The translations under genes were made by a program, and so were the position numbers. Of a stretch of DNA of 64,000 bases, positions 49,311 through 61,637 are shown piece by piece; positions within the stretch are counted from its first letter, which is position 1; each line of letters starts with the position of its first letter. Source of the DNA: Chrysoperla carnea (taxonomy: Eukaryota > Arthropoda > Insecta > Neuroptera > Chrysopidae). The notes beneath the pieces are model-generated. The model was not told where the DNA came from. It made no database searches and saw only the letters and a program-made list of their open reading frames with translations. Location of the stretch: NCBI RefSeq assembly GCF_905475395.1, contig NC_058339.1, forward strand, positions 15,632,001 through 15,696,000, read 5' to 3'.

Positions 49311-50612
49311 TTAAATATTATTGAAGAAGACCTCATTATTTATTGCATGTATAGAATATAAGCAGTGTTTAATGATGAATCATTATCCAAGTTATGTAAA
49401 AAAAAAAAAATTAACAAAATATATGATTTCAATAATTTTGTGGTTTTGAATAAATTATAATTAACGATTTTTAGTTTTTGTGGTAGATTTCTTATTATTT
49501 GAATTATATCAGGTGTTTAATTTTAATTAGGACATTCTGTACGTAACAATTACACTGTTAAAATGTTCTATGGTAATTTACTTTACCAAAAACTATTTAC
49601 GAATAAAATCCTGTTATGTAGTTTTATACAACGATTATACGTCAGATCTTTCAATTCTGTGCGATAGATCATCTAATAAGTCCTTGAGACGTACCTACCT
49701 ATTTATTCGCACCGTGCGTGAGTTTTATTGAAGGCGTTTCCATGGTAACGATACACTACTTTAATTATAGAATTTTATGGATGCAAATGTAATTGTATGG
49801 ATTGCATTTATAACTTACATTGAAAATTTAATTAGTGTTTTTCAATAATTTTAATTTGACATTTTCTATAACATTTACATGTAAAACTAATTGTAAATTA
49901 GTCATAACAGCCTCCTTTATCGCCAAAATTTTTCGCTGGAAGCGCTGGCATCAATTTTATTGTTCCTACCATGACTACGCACACAACGAGCAGTAAAAAA
50001 TTTTTTATACATATTTGGAATGCTACCTATAAATTTTAAAAAATACATTTTGCTCTACTAGAATTTAGAAAGATTTCTGCAAATTTCTTAATTAAATAAC
50101 TTTGATTATCACAATGCGGTATTGTAACGTTAAAATTGGTATTGATATTTTACCACACTAAAAGAAAATGACATAAAAAATTCAAATCGTATAAGTAATA
50201 AAACTCGAATAGTTTTTGTAATATTGTTAAAAATAAAATGTAAATTAAAAATTGGTTTACTTTTTTTAACAGTGTACATGTAATGTTGAATTGATAGTTT
50301 TACAATGGATTCTACATATATTGAAAATATTATTTAAAAAAAAAGTTTGTCGGAAATGTTTGGTCGCATAGAAGTTGGATTACTTGGAATTAGTTTGATT
50401 TAATCGCATTAACATTTACTTCGTATGATCCACACTTCCTTGTCACTCACTAAATATTTCACTTTAAAAATATATGGTGTTTTTTTTGTCTGATTCATTT
50501 TTATTATTTTGTTATTTCTTGATTTATTATAAATGTTTTCTTAATATAAAGGAATCATGATCAATATTAAACACAGTATTAATTTTCACCTGAGGAGAAG
50601 AATAATTTAACA
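49311..50612. other. Non-coding DNA
   Basis: AT-rich, no supportable gene. Confidence 0.5.
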
Positions 50613-51052
50613 AATGTATGCGTCAGTCCAAAACTAACAGCGTCAAAAGTGAAACTTTTTATGTAATTCAAAAACTGTCAATGAGTGTACAAAAAAATAC
50701 ATTGCAGCAAAGAAAAATTGACTGGAAATTATAATAAAAATGATTTATAATAAAAATCAAGAAAAATCTACAGACTATCCCGAATTAATTACTACGGAAG
50801 TTTCACTCGTACGTACTATTATTTACATATACATAAAACTATATACATATACGTACAAGTGAAACTTCCGTAGTAATTAATTCGGGATAGTCTGTAGATT
50901 TTTCTTGATTTTTATTATAAATCATTTTTATTATAATTTCCAGTCAATTTTTCTTTGCTGCAATGTATTTTTTTGTACACTCATTGACAGTTTTTGAATT
51001 ACATAAAAAGTTTCACTTTTGACGCTGTTAGTTTTGGACTGACGCATACATT
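50613..51052. repeat. Near-perfect 203-bp-arm palindrome
   Basis: Arm 50613-50815 (starting AATGTATGCGTCAGTCC) and arm 50850-51052 are reverse complements at 202 of 203 positions by eye; the only difference is C/T near 50808. The loop is 34 nt. The terminal 39 bp of the arm recur once more as a direct copy at about 51229-51267. No protein coding. A recent foldback element is the simplest reading. Confidence 0.92.
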
Positions 51053-51117
51053 TTTTGTATCTTCATTGACAATAACTGAGAATAAAAACAATATTAAAAA
51101 ATTTTTAATATGAAAAA

Positions 51118-51612
51118 AGATCGACATATAAGATTTAAATGTAAGTAGGTTTGAACTATTCTTGTTTAATAAAAAATTATCAAAAAAAGATAGTAGATAC
51201 AAACATTTACAATTTATTGTAAATTAAAATGTATGCGTCAGTCCAAAACTAACAGCGTCAAAAGTGATAACGTTTAATAAATAAAGATCGACATATAAGA
51301 TTTAAATGTAAGTAGGTTTGAACTATCCTTGTTTAATAAAAACGCTAGTGTCCCATAAAAAGTTTCACTTTAATAACATTTAATAAATAAAGATCGACAT
51401 ATAAGATTTAAATGTAAGTAGGTTTGAACTATCCTTGTTTAATAAATAAATGGTATATGTACAGTTATCAAGTCCCACGGCCTCTCTCACTCTGCTGGAG
51501 TAAATGGTAATAAGAAAGAGACAAGGAGTTTAACAGTTTGTTAGCTTGTTAGCTCTACGAGTTAACTCTCATGACAAAACGCTAGTGTCCCATAAAAAGT
51601 TTCACTTCAAAA
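51118..51612 (+). repeat. Direct-repeat cluster next to the palindrome
   Basis: AGATCGACATATAAGATTTA..GTTTGAACTAT(C/T)CTTG..TTAATA starts at 51118, 51285 and 51391. AACGCTAGTGTCCCATAAAAAGTTTCACTT occurs at about 51342 and 51578. The tail AAGTTTCACTT is also part of the palindrome arm, so the cluster and the palindrome are probably one composite element ending near 51612. Confidence 0.75.
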
Positions 51613-52893
51613 ATATTATTCCATTTTTGGAGGATTATCCAGAGGCTTTTTACGAAACTATAAAAAGACGGTTGTGAGCTGTGAGAAATTAGTGAGGAGT
51701 TAGTCGAATAGTAAATTTATTGATCTTAATATCAACCCCATCTCATGGTTTCAAGAAGGTGAAAATGGTAGTCCCAATTTTTTTGACAACATAGTTTCTA
51801 TGTTTTAAACTAATTTCCGTTTGCAGCTTTTGAAGCGAAATTTTGGCTTATATTTATGTGGATCGAAAATGGAAATCGGACCCAACAATCTTTTACAACT
51901 TATTTTAGTGCGCAAGAAAGAAAAAAAAAGATAATTTTAACGGGGATAGAAGTTTGTGAGTAATCATTTGTAGTGTTTTTTCTTTTAATTTTAAATTTCC
52001 ATAACTGCAACTTATTTTTGATAGTATTCCAATATAAACGCCTGTGGAAAAACGACCAAGTAAAAGTTTTTAAGTTCACTGAACTCCTGCCCATATCAGC
52101 ACTATACTTTTAGTTATTTAGAATAAACTTTTGGTGAGTTGGATTTATCGCTGGATTTAATAAAAATGTTAAAACAGTTTTTACAACTAAAATTTTGAAA
52201 TAAGATGTAAAAAAAAGTTGTTAATTTTCCTACTGACTACTTAAATAAAAATTTTTTATAATTTGTGAACACTTATGGATTTGGTAATTTCTATGAAATA
52301 ATTTCCGATCTTTCATCGTTATGTAGTGCAAAATTTTTATGACATAATTTAAATTTCCGGTTTCATAATTTTTGAAATACTTATTAAATCTTAGAAATAT
52401 ATAATTCTGATATAATATGTTGAATTGCTTCACATATTTACTAATAATTATATTAAGGAGTTTTTTGTTAATAGATTTTTTTAAACATATGATATCCAAT
52501 GGTGAAGTTTTACCTAGAAAAAAGATGGTTAAATACATATTTTTAAAATTATACATTTCATTAGAAAACCATACAACATAATGTAATTAATTACCTGATG
52601 TTGAAGTTATTTGTGTACAAATTTAAAAAATATGGTTTATTAAAACATTCTATTATTATTCCCAACAACAAATTTGCTGTCGCATTTTTGGAAAAATCGA
52701 TATTTACTATTACAGCAGTCAAGTAAAATGTACCAAGTTTCTAGCAAACGATAGTCTTATAACTCTCTAATAGCATTGTCCTCTTTACTTACATTCGACG
52801 TACACCGATTGTAAATAGTCAATGCACAAAAAGCAAAACAAACGATTGAATAGATTTTTGGTTAGTCTCATTATGTATAAAAATTATTATTAT
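51613..52893. other. Non-coding DNA
   Basis: No supportable gene; the - strand frames at 51900-52094 and 52230-52556 look random and AT-driven. Confidence 0.5.
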
Positions 52894-53411
52894 ACCATGT
52901 ATATGGAATATATCAAGGTATACTAAGTTTAGTCCCAAGTTTGTAACGGTTAACAAAATTGATGCTGTGAACAAAATTTTGGCATAGGTGTTTATAAAAT
53001 CACCTAATTAGTACATTTCCGGTTGTCTGTTTGTCTAACTCAAAAACGAAAAAAGATATCAAGTTGGAAGTTTTACAGCGTGCTCTGGACGTAAAAAAAT
53101 GATGTCGAGTTTGTAAATGAGCAACATGGGTCAAATGGGTCTTGGGTCCGTAGGCCCCAATTTGTAAACCGTTAGAGATAGATAAATAAATAAACAACTT
53201 TTGTTTGAAACATGTTTTCGAAAAAATTATTGTTTACCCGTGAGGGCGCAAATTAGGGTTCGAAAATTGTATGGTATATGCAATACATACCAATCATGTG
53301 TGTGTGACATGTATGTATGGTTGGCTATCTCTCTTTACTTCCAAGTACAACACTGTCTATACATAGTATTTCAAGAATTAACTCAAACAATTGTTTGTTT
53401 TCAGTTGTTAT
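52894..53411 (+). mobile_element. Element A copy, near full length
   Basis: ATACCATGTATATGGAATATATC start, AGTTTAGTCCCAAGTTTGTAACG, CACCTAATTAGTACATTTCC, CTCAAAAACGAAAAAAGATATC, TTACCCGTGAGGGCGC, and a TTTTCAGTTG end. Confidence 0.75.
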
Positions 53412-54058
53412 TGTTATAATTAGGTACATGGATTACACATTTAATCCTTTTATTTATTTTATATTATTTGAAAATTATTATATTGGAATTTTATACAAAA
53501 TCTGATTTAACAAACACATATATTATTATATGTATAGTTTTTATTGTTATGTTGGTAACAATACTTAAAGGTATTATCGTTTTAGTTGGTATATTTTTGA
53601 ATGGATTTTCATATAGTTATTTGAATTATAGATTTAATTTATTACGGTCTGGTACCATTCTATTTTCATTGCAGTTCATTAAGGTAATTAAAAGAAGTAG
53701 AAACTATCGTAAGAACTTAAAACGTTTTCGAGTATAATCGATATTGCAGTATTCAGTATTCTTTCATGTATAAAGCATGAAAAATTAACAATCCCCAAAC
53801 GAAACATCATTTAAAAAAAGTTAAAGTAAGTAATTATTGTTTACTCAAAAAATGGGCACCTTAAAAGCAGATTTCTATATTCTCCTGATGATGAATTTTA
53901 TTGGTAAAGTTTTAACTGAGGGAATTAATATAATACAACTAAGGCATGAACAATTTTAAAATCTTAAAAAATCATTTTGCATCTTTGATGAGTTTTATGC
54001 CAAGAATGTTAAAGTGTGGAAATTGCGGACACCTATTAAGGCTCTAATACAACTACAT
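53412..54058. other. Non-coding DNA
   Basis: A hydrophobic open frame at 53468-53737 has no start context or splice support; I see no gene. Confidence 0.4.
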
Positions 54059-54400
54059 GATCAGGGCCGGATAAAACCATGTAAGGTTTTTCTTATTCCG
54101 ACTTTACTCAGGCTAACCTGACCAAAAATTTATCAGAATTGCACATTTAAGGCTTCATTCAGTCAAATAGATCCGGCCCGGATGAATTCAAATCAAGATC
54201 TTCTTACTAGAATTCCACTAAGGTTATTTTGATCCGATCTTGACCTTAAAATCCTTAATTACTTTTTATTCATCCGGCCCTGATCCGTCCCAAATCCATG
54301 TAGGAACTGCCCAAATTTTCCATGTAGGAACTGCCACCGGACCCGGCCCGGGGCAACTTCCGGCCTGCCTGATTTGCATTTCTACTCGGGAAGTGGTACC
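54059..54400. repeat. GC-richer inverted-repeat element
   Basis: GATCAGGGCCGGAT (54059-54072) is exactly inverted at 54272-54285, and a second inner pair is built on GATCCGGCCCGGAT-like blocks. Beyond the right end, CCATGTAGGAACTGCC is duplicated (54297, 54322), followed by a CCCGGCCCGGGGC patch and TTTCTACTCGGGA. The last motifs also occur in the insertion at 59208-59363. Distinctly GC-richer than the surroundings. Confidence 0.6.
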
Positions 54401-56018
54401 TCCAAGAAAATTCCGTAAATTAATAATAATCAGTGCTTAGAAACTGATACCCGTAATTTCCCGGAGTCTGTATTTACCCCACTGTCCCCTATGAAAGTCC
54501 CGTCGAAAAGTTTGACCAATAGCCATTTCGAATAAGAAAAGTGTAAATCTCTCCTTCATTGTTTTCCGGAAGTCATTAATTTCTTTCTTTTAACGTACTA
54601 ACTAATAATTGGTTCTCTTTTGTTTGTATAATAAAAATATTTAGCTTTAAAAATTGTTGACGACATGAAATCTAGAAAAGATCACATTAAAAAAAAACAC
54701 AAACAATATAATTCAAAAATTTTTAATGTAAAAATAAACCTTTTCAATTTGCAACCATATAATTTAGTATACAATGTTATACAAAATGTAATATTAAGTG
54801 GGCGGGCGTATGATTTTGTGAAATGATTGACCAAAAATGCAGCTGCTGACAAAAGGAAATTATTATATCATCATCATTCTATTGTCTACTTTTTTTGTTT
54901 CTTTTACAAAAATTTAACAAAAAAATTTACCTTATTAATTCTTAAAATAATTACTTTTAAAATAGATAATTAACTAGTGTTTTTGGTTCTAAATTAGAGG
55001 ATGGTTATATGTCCAATATGTACTTTTTGGATTTTTTTTAGATCCATCGTTAGCTAAGCGAATTCCCTCTTAAGAGATTAAAGAAATTAATCTATTTGAA
55101 GATTCCTTATTAAGAGATTAAAGAATTGTATTTTTAATTTTTCAAAAATTTCTATATCAAAAGCTAAGCACCTAGAGAAAAAATCACAAGAGTACTTTTT
55201 TGCTTAAAACTGATAAAAAAAACAATAATAGTTTTGGTTTCGAAAAAATTCAAAATTTTGTACTTTGACCTTTGGAAATTCGCTAAAAAAATGTCTAACA
55301 TAATTATTTACGATTTTAAGTTTCTTTAAAGAAAGATGTTGGATCAAACTGAAAAATAGATCAATATTGACTTGGCTTAAGTGATTCATTACACATCTTC
55401 CCAACAAAGTTTTGTGTCGTTACATTTTGTAGAATCTATACATGAGTTCTTTTACTGAGGCCAGCCTTGGGAACTTCAAAGTGTGTTTTCGAGCCTACTA
55501 GTACAATTTAATTAATTCGAATTTATATTTTTGCTAAATATAAGTGTTTAAAATCACCACTTAAATTAAACTATGTGCTTTAAAAACGTACTTTGTTTTC
55601 TTCAAAGTTTGGCTCGGTAAAAAAAACTGAAGTATAGTATCGAAGACGATAGATTATAATAGACGATAGACCCTAATCAGAAAGTTATTTATCTGATCTT
55701 TAAAGACCTTAATCACGGCTTCTTATTTTTTTATAATACCCATTTCTGGAGATATTTTGGGATTTCTGAACTTTATATTAATTCTATGTATGCAATATGC
55801 ATGCATTCGCTATACAATTTTTGAATATAAATTACACGATTTTATTAACTTTATTTATGTGCAATATGTGGCTGGGGTAATATGTAAGTACCGCACTCAA
55901 GGTCAGTATTTTTGGAGCTATGTTCCTTATCGCACGTTCTAGTTTGCTGGTTGGGAGGTAAAACCAAAAAAAATGGAACAAATAAAAACGACCCCAAAAA
56001 ACGACCCCAAAAAACCGA
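54401..56018. other. Non-coding DNA
   Basis: No supportable gene. An AAGAGATTAAAGAA motif is duplicated near 55071 and 55111. Confidence 0.5.
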
Positions 56019-56189
56019 TTTCGTTTTTGAGTTATCGTGCCCACAGTTGGACGGACGGACGGACGGACAGCCGGAAATGGACTAATGAAGTGATTTTATA
56101 AACACCTATACCAAAATTTTTAAGCGTTACAAACTTGAGACTAAACTTAGTATACCTTGCATATTACATATATGCATGGTATATAAATG
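56019..56189 (-). mobile_element. Element A fragment
   Basis: Left-end portion in reverse: TTTTTGAGTTATCGTG, five GGAC units, CCGGAAATGGACTAATG, TTACAAACTTGAGACTAAAC, ATGCATGGTATA. Confidence 0.75.
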
Positions 56190-56665
56190 AGTTGTGAGTT
56201 ATCAGAAGTTAAAGATAAAAAAGAACTAATTATTAATACAGTTATTTGTATTTTCAAATAATTTGTATCTTTTTGTATATTTTGCATTTTTTTGGAATTG
56301 TGTTTTTTTCATCGCACAGAATATTTAAAAAAAGACAGACAGAGGAAAAAAACACAAAATGATTGTACAAAACCGAACTTATAATTAATCAGCAAAAGAA
56401 TTCAAACAAATCTGAGTAAAAAAGTAAGCGCTACATTTATATTATACGAAGGTACGATAGGAACATAGTTCCCGCCGGGTTTACTACGACACCTCTCGCT
56501 TTCATTATTTTTGTGTAATTTTAATATTCATATAATGCGGTAATTGTATAGAGCCGATCATTTATTGCGAAAAGTTGATCCTGTGTAGCGTGGTATTTTG
56601 CACGTATTTTACACATTTTGATTAATATTTTCCTTAAAAATAATTATGTATTTATTTATTTATAA

Positions 56666-56720
<55 letters not shown>

Positions 56721-57064
56721 GTAATGTTATGTTAGTCATTACAACTTCCTTTATTTTTTGTATTATAGAAATTTTAATTGTTGTTTTGTTTGTATTGTAA
56801 TTAGTAGAAAATAATGCCTTTTAGTTTAACATACAATGTTCTTAAAATGCAAATGAATTAGTCTCAATTTTATTTCTAATATTATTATTATAAATTCAGG
56901 TTTAGTTGAATCACATTTAGCTCGGTATATAGCAATGTGAACAACGTTGTAAACACAAGTAGAAGAGGCATGCTCATAAAATGGAGAGAGATGTAGATAT
57001 TAAAACAAAAAACTAATCTATTATAGTAGTGTTAGCGAAGATGGTAAGAGCGTTAATTTTGTTT
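56190..57064. other. Non-coding DNA with microsatellite
   Basis: No gene; contains an uninterrupted (ATT)n tract of about 18 units at 56666-56720. Confidence 0.7.
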
Positions 57065-58350
57065 AACCAAAAAATAACCTAGCTCTAATAGGTTTCAAGA
57101 ATGTACAGCCCTATTCCCGGAATAAAGCACATAAGGGATAGCTAGCGAAAAACTGACATCACAGCTGGAAAAGAATGACCCAAAATTAGTGGGTTTCAAA
57201 AAAAATTCCAATAAAATCGGATCAAATTTGCATGTATTTTCAAAAATTGGAATTTTTAACTTTATGACGTCATCAAAATCCAAAAAATTTAAATTTTGCT
57301 CTATCAGATCTAAATTTTATCCAATTTTAATAAATCAAGTATGTAATACTACTAAATTTGGGGCATACTTTTCAAATTTGTCATCTAAATTAAGTTAGCT
57401 CTAATATGTTTCAAGAATGTGTAGCCCTAGTCCGGAAATAAGCACTAAAGTGATAGCTAGCAAAAAACTGGCATCACAGCTGAAAAGAATGACCCAAAAT
57501 TAGTGGGTTTCAAAAAAAATTCCAATAAAATCGGATCAAATTTGCCTGTGTTATCAAAAAATGGAATTTTTTAACTTTGTGACGTCATTAAAATCCAAAA
57601 AATTTAATTTTGCTCTATCACATTCAAATTTTATCCAAGTTTAATAAACCAAGTATGTAATCCTACTAAATTTAGGTCATACTTTTCAAATTTGTCATCA
57701 AAATTAACCTAGCTGTAATACGTTTCAAGAATGTGCAGCCCTGGTCCCGGAATAAAGCATATGAGTGGTAGCTAGCGAAAAACAGACACCACAGCTGAAA
57801 AGAATGGCCCGAAATTAGTGGGTTTCAAAAAAAATTCCAATAAAATCGGATCGAATTTGCCTGTGTTATCAAAAAATAAAATTTTTTAATTTTATGACGT
57901 CATCAAAATCCAAAAAATTTAAATTTTGCTCTATCAGATCTAAATTTTATCCAATTTTAATAAATCAAGTATGTAATCCTACTAAATTTGGGGCATACTT
58001 TTCAAATTTGTAATCAAAATTAACCTAGCTCTAATAGGTTTCAAGAATGTGTAGCCCTAGTCCGGAATTAAGCACTTAAGTGATAGCTAGCAAATAACTG
58101 GCATCACAGCTGAAAAGAATGACCCAAAATTAGTGGGTTTCAAAAGAAATTCCAATAAAATCGGATCAAAATTGCCTGTGTTAGCAAAATTTTAATTTTT
58201 TAACTTTATGACGTCATCAAAATCCAAAAAATTTAAATTTTTCTCTATCAGATCTAAATTTTATCCAATTTTAATAAATCAAGTATGTAGTCCTACTAAA
58301 TTTGGGGCATACTTTTCAAATTTGTAATCAAAATTAACCTAGCTTTAAAA
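57065..58350 (+). repeat. ~315-bp tandem satellite, block 3
   Basis: About four monomers; the TGACGTCA/TGACGTCAT motif falls at 57265, 57580, 57894 and 58209 (spacings about 315). Same monomer as blocks 1-2, but with consistent private differences (AATAAAATCGG for AATAAGATCGG, GGGGCATAC for GAGTCATAC in some units), so the blocks have diverged as groups. A junction fragment of ~70 bp is absent nowhere here. Confidence 0.9.
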
Positions 58351-59066
58351 CAATTTCAATAGAAAGCATCTAAAAAGAAACAATTTCATAAATCTAACTT
58401 TTTTTAAACATTACAAAATATGATGTTCTCAAATTAATTTTAAAATTTGTAATAATTTGTTTTTGTTTCAATATTTTTTAAATGATGCACACAAAATAAT
58501 GTTTCTGAAAATTATTGGAAATTTCTTAGAATTAAATTTGCGTAATTTGCAATGCAGATGAAATGAAAACATGTAAAATATACATAAAATAAGTGTAGCA
58601 ATAAATCATGAATTTAATGTATTTTAGACAATCTATTGAAATGTGCAATTTAAAAGTTGAAAATTTGTTTTTTGATTATATTCTATTATGATTTTTTAAT
58701 GAAATATTTATTAATTTAGACATATTTATAGTTTTTAATTTTATTATGTTTTTAAAAAACAAATATCATTAATATCATATTAAAATTGTGGCGCCATCAT
58801 CTCATACGCCATCATTATTATATTCTTATCAGATTTTATGATTGATTTATGAAATTTTATTAATAGTGGTGTTACACCCACCTCACAATAAATTTTCAAT
58901 ACAGTAGTTGGCTGATATCAAATTTACCACATCGTCCATAAAAATTCAAAAGTAGACCACAAGAAAATTTGAGAGTAAAATTAGTATTGATTAAAAAATG
59001 AAGAAGTTATAAGCATTCAAAAATTGTTGCCAATCTTTTTCAGACAAAACAGAGTTATAGTGCATA
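58351..59066. other. Non-coding DNA
   Basis: AT-rich, no supportable gene. Confidence 0.5.
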
Positions 59067-59207
59067 ATGTAAAACAAGTAAAAACAAACAATTGACTGAG
59101 TAAATTGTGGAAATACTATGAATAGACAGATTTGATTACACATACATACATATCACACATACAAAGCCGATATTCCCATATTATACATACTACACAATTT
59201 GCGCCCT

Positions 59208-59363
59208 AGGGCAATGCTAGCCGGATGAGTGTACCAGCTCCGGCCCGGAGCGACTCGAGCGTTACACAACTTGCCCGAATCTGATCAGATTTTCCAAATC
59301 CAAGCTGGATAAAACCTACGGCCAATTGGATCAGACCCGGATTAAAATTTCTACTCGGGAGCT
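59208..59363. mobile_element. 156-bp GC-rich insertion inside element A
   Basis: Interrupts the element between GCGCCCT and CACAGG. It contains CTCCGGCCCGGAGC (a palindrome) and TTTCTACTCGGGAG, shared with 54059-54400. Probably a small mobile repeat of that family. Confidence 0.65.
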
Positions 59364-59708
59364 CACAGGTAGACAGTGATGTTTACGAAAAAAAGTTTCA
59401 AACAAAAGTTGTTTATTTTTTTTTATAAGGAACCTTTTTTACATTTCAACTTTTGTTCTATCTCTAAGGGTTTTCCAAGATGGTTCCTACAAACACAAAA
59501 CTCAATTGACCTATGTTGCTCATTTATGAACTCGACCTCATTTTTACGCCCTGAGCACGCTATAAAAATTTTAGCTTAAAATCTTTTTTCGTTTTTAAGT
59601 AATTGTGTTCTCAGACGGGCGGCCGGACAAACAGACAACCGAAAATGGGCTAATTAGGTGATTTTTTGAACACCTACACCAAAATTTTGTTCGTAGCATC
59701 AATATTTC

Positions 59709-60641
59709 GCCGGAGCCAAGGTACGCCAAATTTTGGCCAATTTAAAATCAGATAGTTGGGACTCAAAAAAGAAACTGTTTGATTCTATGGTGAATGCCAC
59801 ATTAATGTATGGGGTAGAAGTTTGGGGACTACGTTATATTCCAGAAATAGAAAAAGTTCAATTGAATTTCTATAAATTGCTTCTACAACTACCTAGGAGT
59901 ACTGCAAATTATCTTGTTCGCCATGAAACAGGAGCCACACCGCTTGAAGGGGAAGTATTTCATAGGTCTATTCGGTGGTGTATAAAAATTCTCAGAATGC
60001 CAAATAATAGAATCCCAAAATTATGCTATGACAGACTAATCCAATTGAACTTATCAGAAAACAATAAGATGGAAAATAACTGGTATACGCAACTGGAAAA
60101 TATTTTTCAGACAGCTGGGTCGTTGGAACTGCTGCGCTCCCAAAACCCTAATATATTGGAGGAAGCAATACCACAGTTAATGAATGCATTTAAAAATAGA
60201 TTATATGAAGATGACAAAAATAAAATAATAAACTCTTCTTATAATAATATTTATAAAAATATAACAAACATAGAACATGGGTACAACACCACACAGTACC
60301 TTTTATTTAAAACTGCCTTGAATAAAACTCGGGTATTGGCTCAACTAAGACTAACAGGTTCCAAATTTATAATTATTATCATTAATGGGATAAAATACAT
60401 TATTGATACTGGAGTAAACTGTACAATATGCTCCTTGCAAGAAAAAGAAGACCTGAGGCATTTCATGATCACATGTCCGATATACAATTATATTCGAAAT
60501 ACTTATCTTGTGGACTACCAGACCGATGGCGCGACGACATTAGACACCTTATTGAGCATAGATTCAATTCAAAAGGTCAATAATATCTTTCTATATACCG
60601 CTAATGCCCTTAAATTGAGATCGTTTATTCTTGACGAATAG
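59709..60641 (+). CDS. Non-LTR retrotransposon ORF2, C-terminal part
   Basis: Open from the truncation point to TAG at 60639-60641, about 310 codons with no internal stop; the true start is lost. The peptide begins in the post-polymerase 'thumb' region (SKKKLFDSMVNATLMYGVEVWG, a conserved LINE segment), followed by EKVQLNFYKLLLQLPR and ETGATPLEGEVF. It ends with a Cys-Cys-His-Cys zinc-binding motif (CTICSLQEKEDLRHFMITC). The endonuclease and the polymerase core with its catalytic aspartates are absent, so the copy is dead. The intact frame suggests insertion was fairly recent. I do not assign a clade. Confidence 0.85.
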   Translation, partial: AGAKVRQILANLKSDSWDSKKKLFDSMVNATLMYGVEVWGLRYIPEIEKVQLNFYKLLLQLPRSTANYLVRHETGATPLEGEVFHRSIRWCIKILRMPNNRIPKLCYDRLIQLNLSENNKMENNWYTQLENIFQTAGSLELLRSQNPNILEEAIPQLMNAFKNRLYEDDKNKIINSSYNNIYKNITNIEHGYNTTQYLLFKTALNKTRVLAQLRLTGSKFIIIIINGIKYIIDTGVNCTICSLQEKEDLRHFMITCPIYNYIRNTYLVDYQTDGATTLDTLLSIDSIQKVNNIFLYTANALKLRSFILDE

Positions 60642-61125
60642 ACTCTGTTGGAAGAGAATCGTCACCTTTACTGCCAAATATCCTTCTATATTCTATTTGT
60701 TGTTATGGTTATACATTTTTATTTTTTATCTATTGTTAAATTTCTTTCTATTGTTTAATTTGTTGTTTTCTATCACTTAAAATATTTTATCTCTTGTTGC
60801 ATTTTTTTTAATTCTCTTTTTAATCTATTGTTAATTTTGTGAAATATTTATAATATGATTTGCTGTTGTCTTTTTTTTTTATTTATATGTTAAATTTGTT
60901 AAAATATTCTATTTTTTGTTAGAACTGTATAATATTTTTATCATAATATTGGTTATAAGTGACTAATTCTGTTGCTCATTAAATTTGGTTAACCGAACCT
61001 GTTATGGTAAAAACATTAAAATGAAACTATCTTTCAAATACTTCAGAAAATATTAATTAGTGTACCTAAACCTTTGTAAAAGATTATTTCTTATAACAAA
61101 TAAATATACTATACTATACTATACT
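59709..61125 (+). mobile_element. 5'-truncated LINE with (ACTAT)n tail
   Basis: Flanked by a 7-bp direct repeat ATATTTC (59702-59708 and 61126-61132), read as a target-site duplication. The body starts inside the coding region, carries a ~360-bp 3' UTR and ends in a short ACTAT/TATAC tandem. This is the form left by target-primed reverse transcription that stopped early. Confidence 0.85.
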
Positions 61126-61165
61126 ATATTTCTAAGCGTTGCAAACTTGGGACTAAATTTCTCTT

Positions 61166-61637
61166 ACATTTGAATGCTGAAATGTGGAGAAGAAATAATA
61201 ACGACTAATTGACGTGTTGAAATCCACTTTCTAGGGACAATTGGTTGCGTAACCAACCGAAGTAATATATACAAAATGGTAACCATGGATCTCATTGATC
61301 TTGCATACGATCGATAAGAAATAAGAATCACCAAGTCGTTACAAGTTCTACGAGTTTTTAGTTTTGTTTTTGTAATCGAAGTCTTAAATTATTTTTTACT
61401 ACATTGCGATATGATTTGTTTGAGATAAGTTGGTATGACCTTGATAGTACGTACTTTACACACGCAGGGTGTTACGTAAATAATAAAACAATTATTAATT
61501 GTATAGAAGAAGGTATAGTAACTATTTTTACACGCCTCCAAATTATATGCGCGATCATATTATACTACGAGCTAAGTTACTTGCTTATTGTTATAACGTT
61601 TTATCGTACATCCTTTTTAACATACTTAAAGTAAATA
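61166..61637. other. Non-coding DNA
   Basis: No supportable gene between the LINE/element A nest and the pogo-like element. Confidence 0.5.

Larger units (their letters stand above)
59067..61165 (-). mobile_element. Element A copy split by two nested insertions
   Basis: Element A in reverse: 59067-59207 (AACAAGTAAAAACAAACAATTG to GCGCCCT), then a 156-bp GC-rich insert, then 59364-59708 (ACAGTGATGTTTACG to CATCAATATTTC), then a LINE, then 61126-61165 (ATATTTCTAAGCGTTGCAAAC onwards). The three parts join into one normal element A. Confidence 0.85.

Noticed and set aside
53468-53737. Hydrophobic 89-codon frame
   Set aside because: No start context, splice support or recognisable family; typical of AT-rich random sequence.
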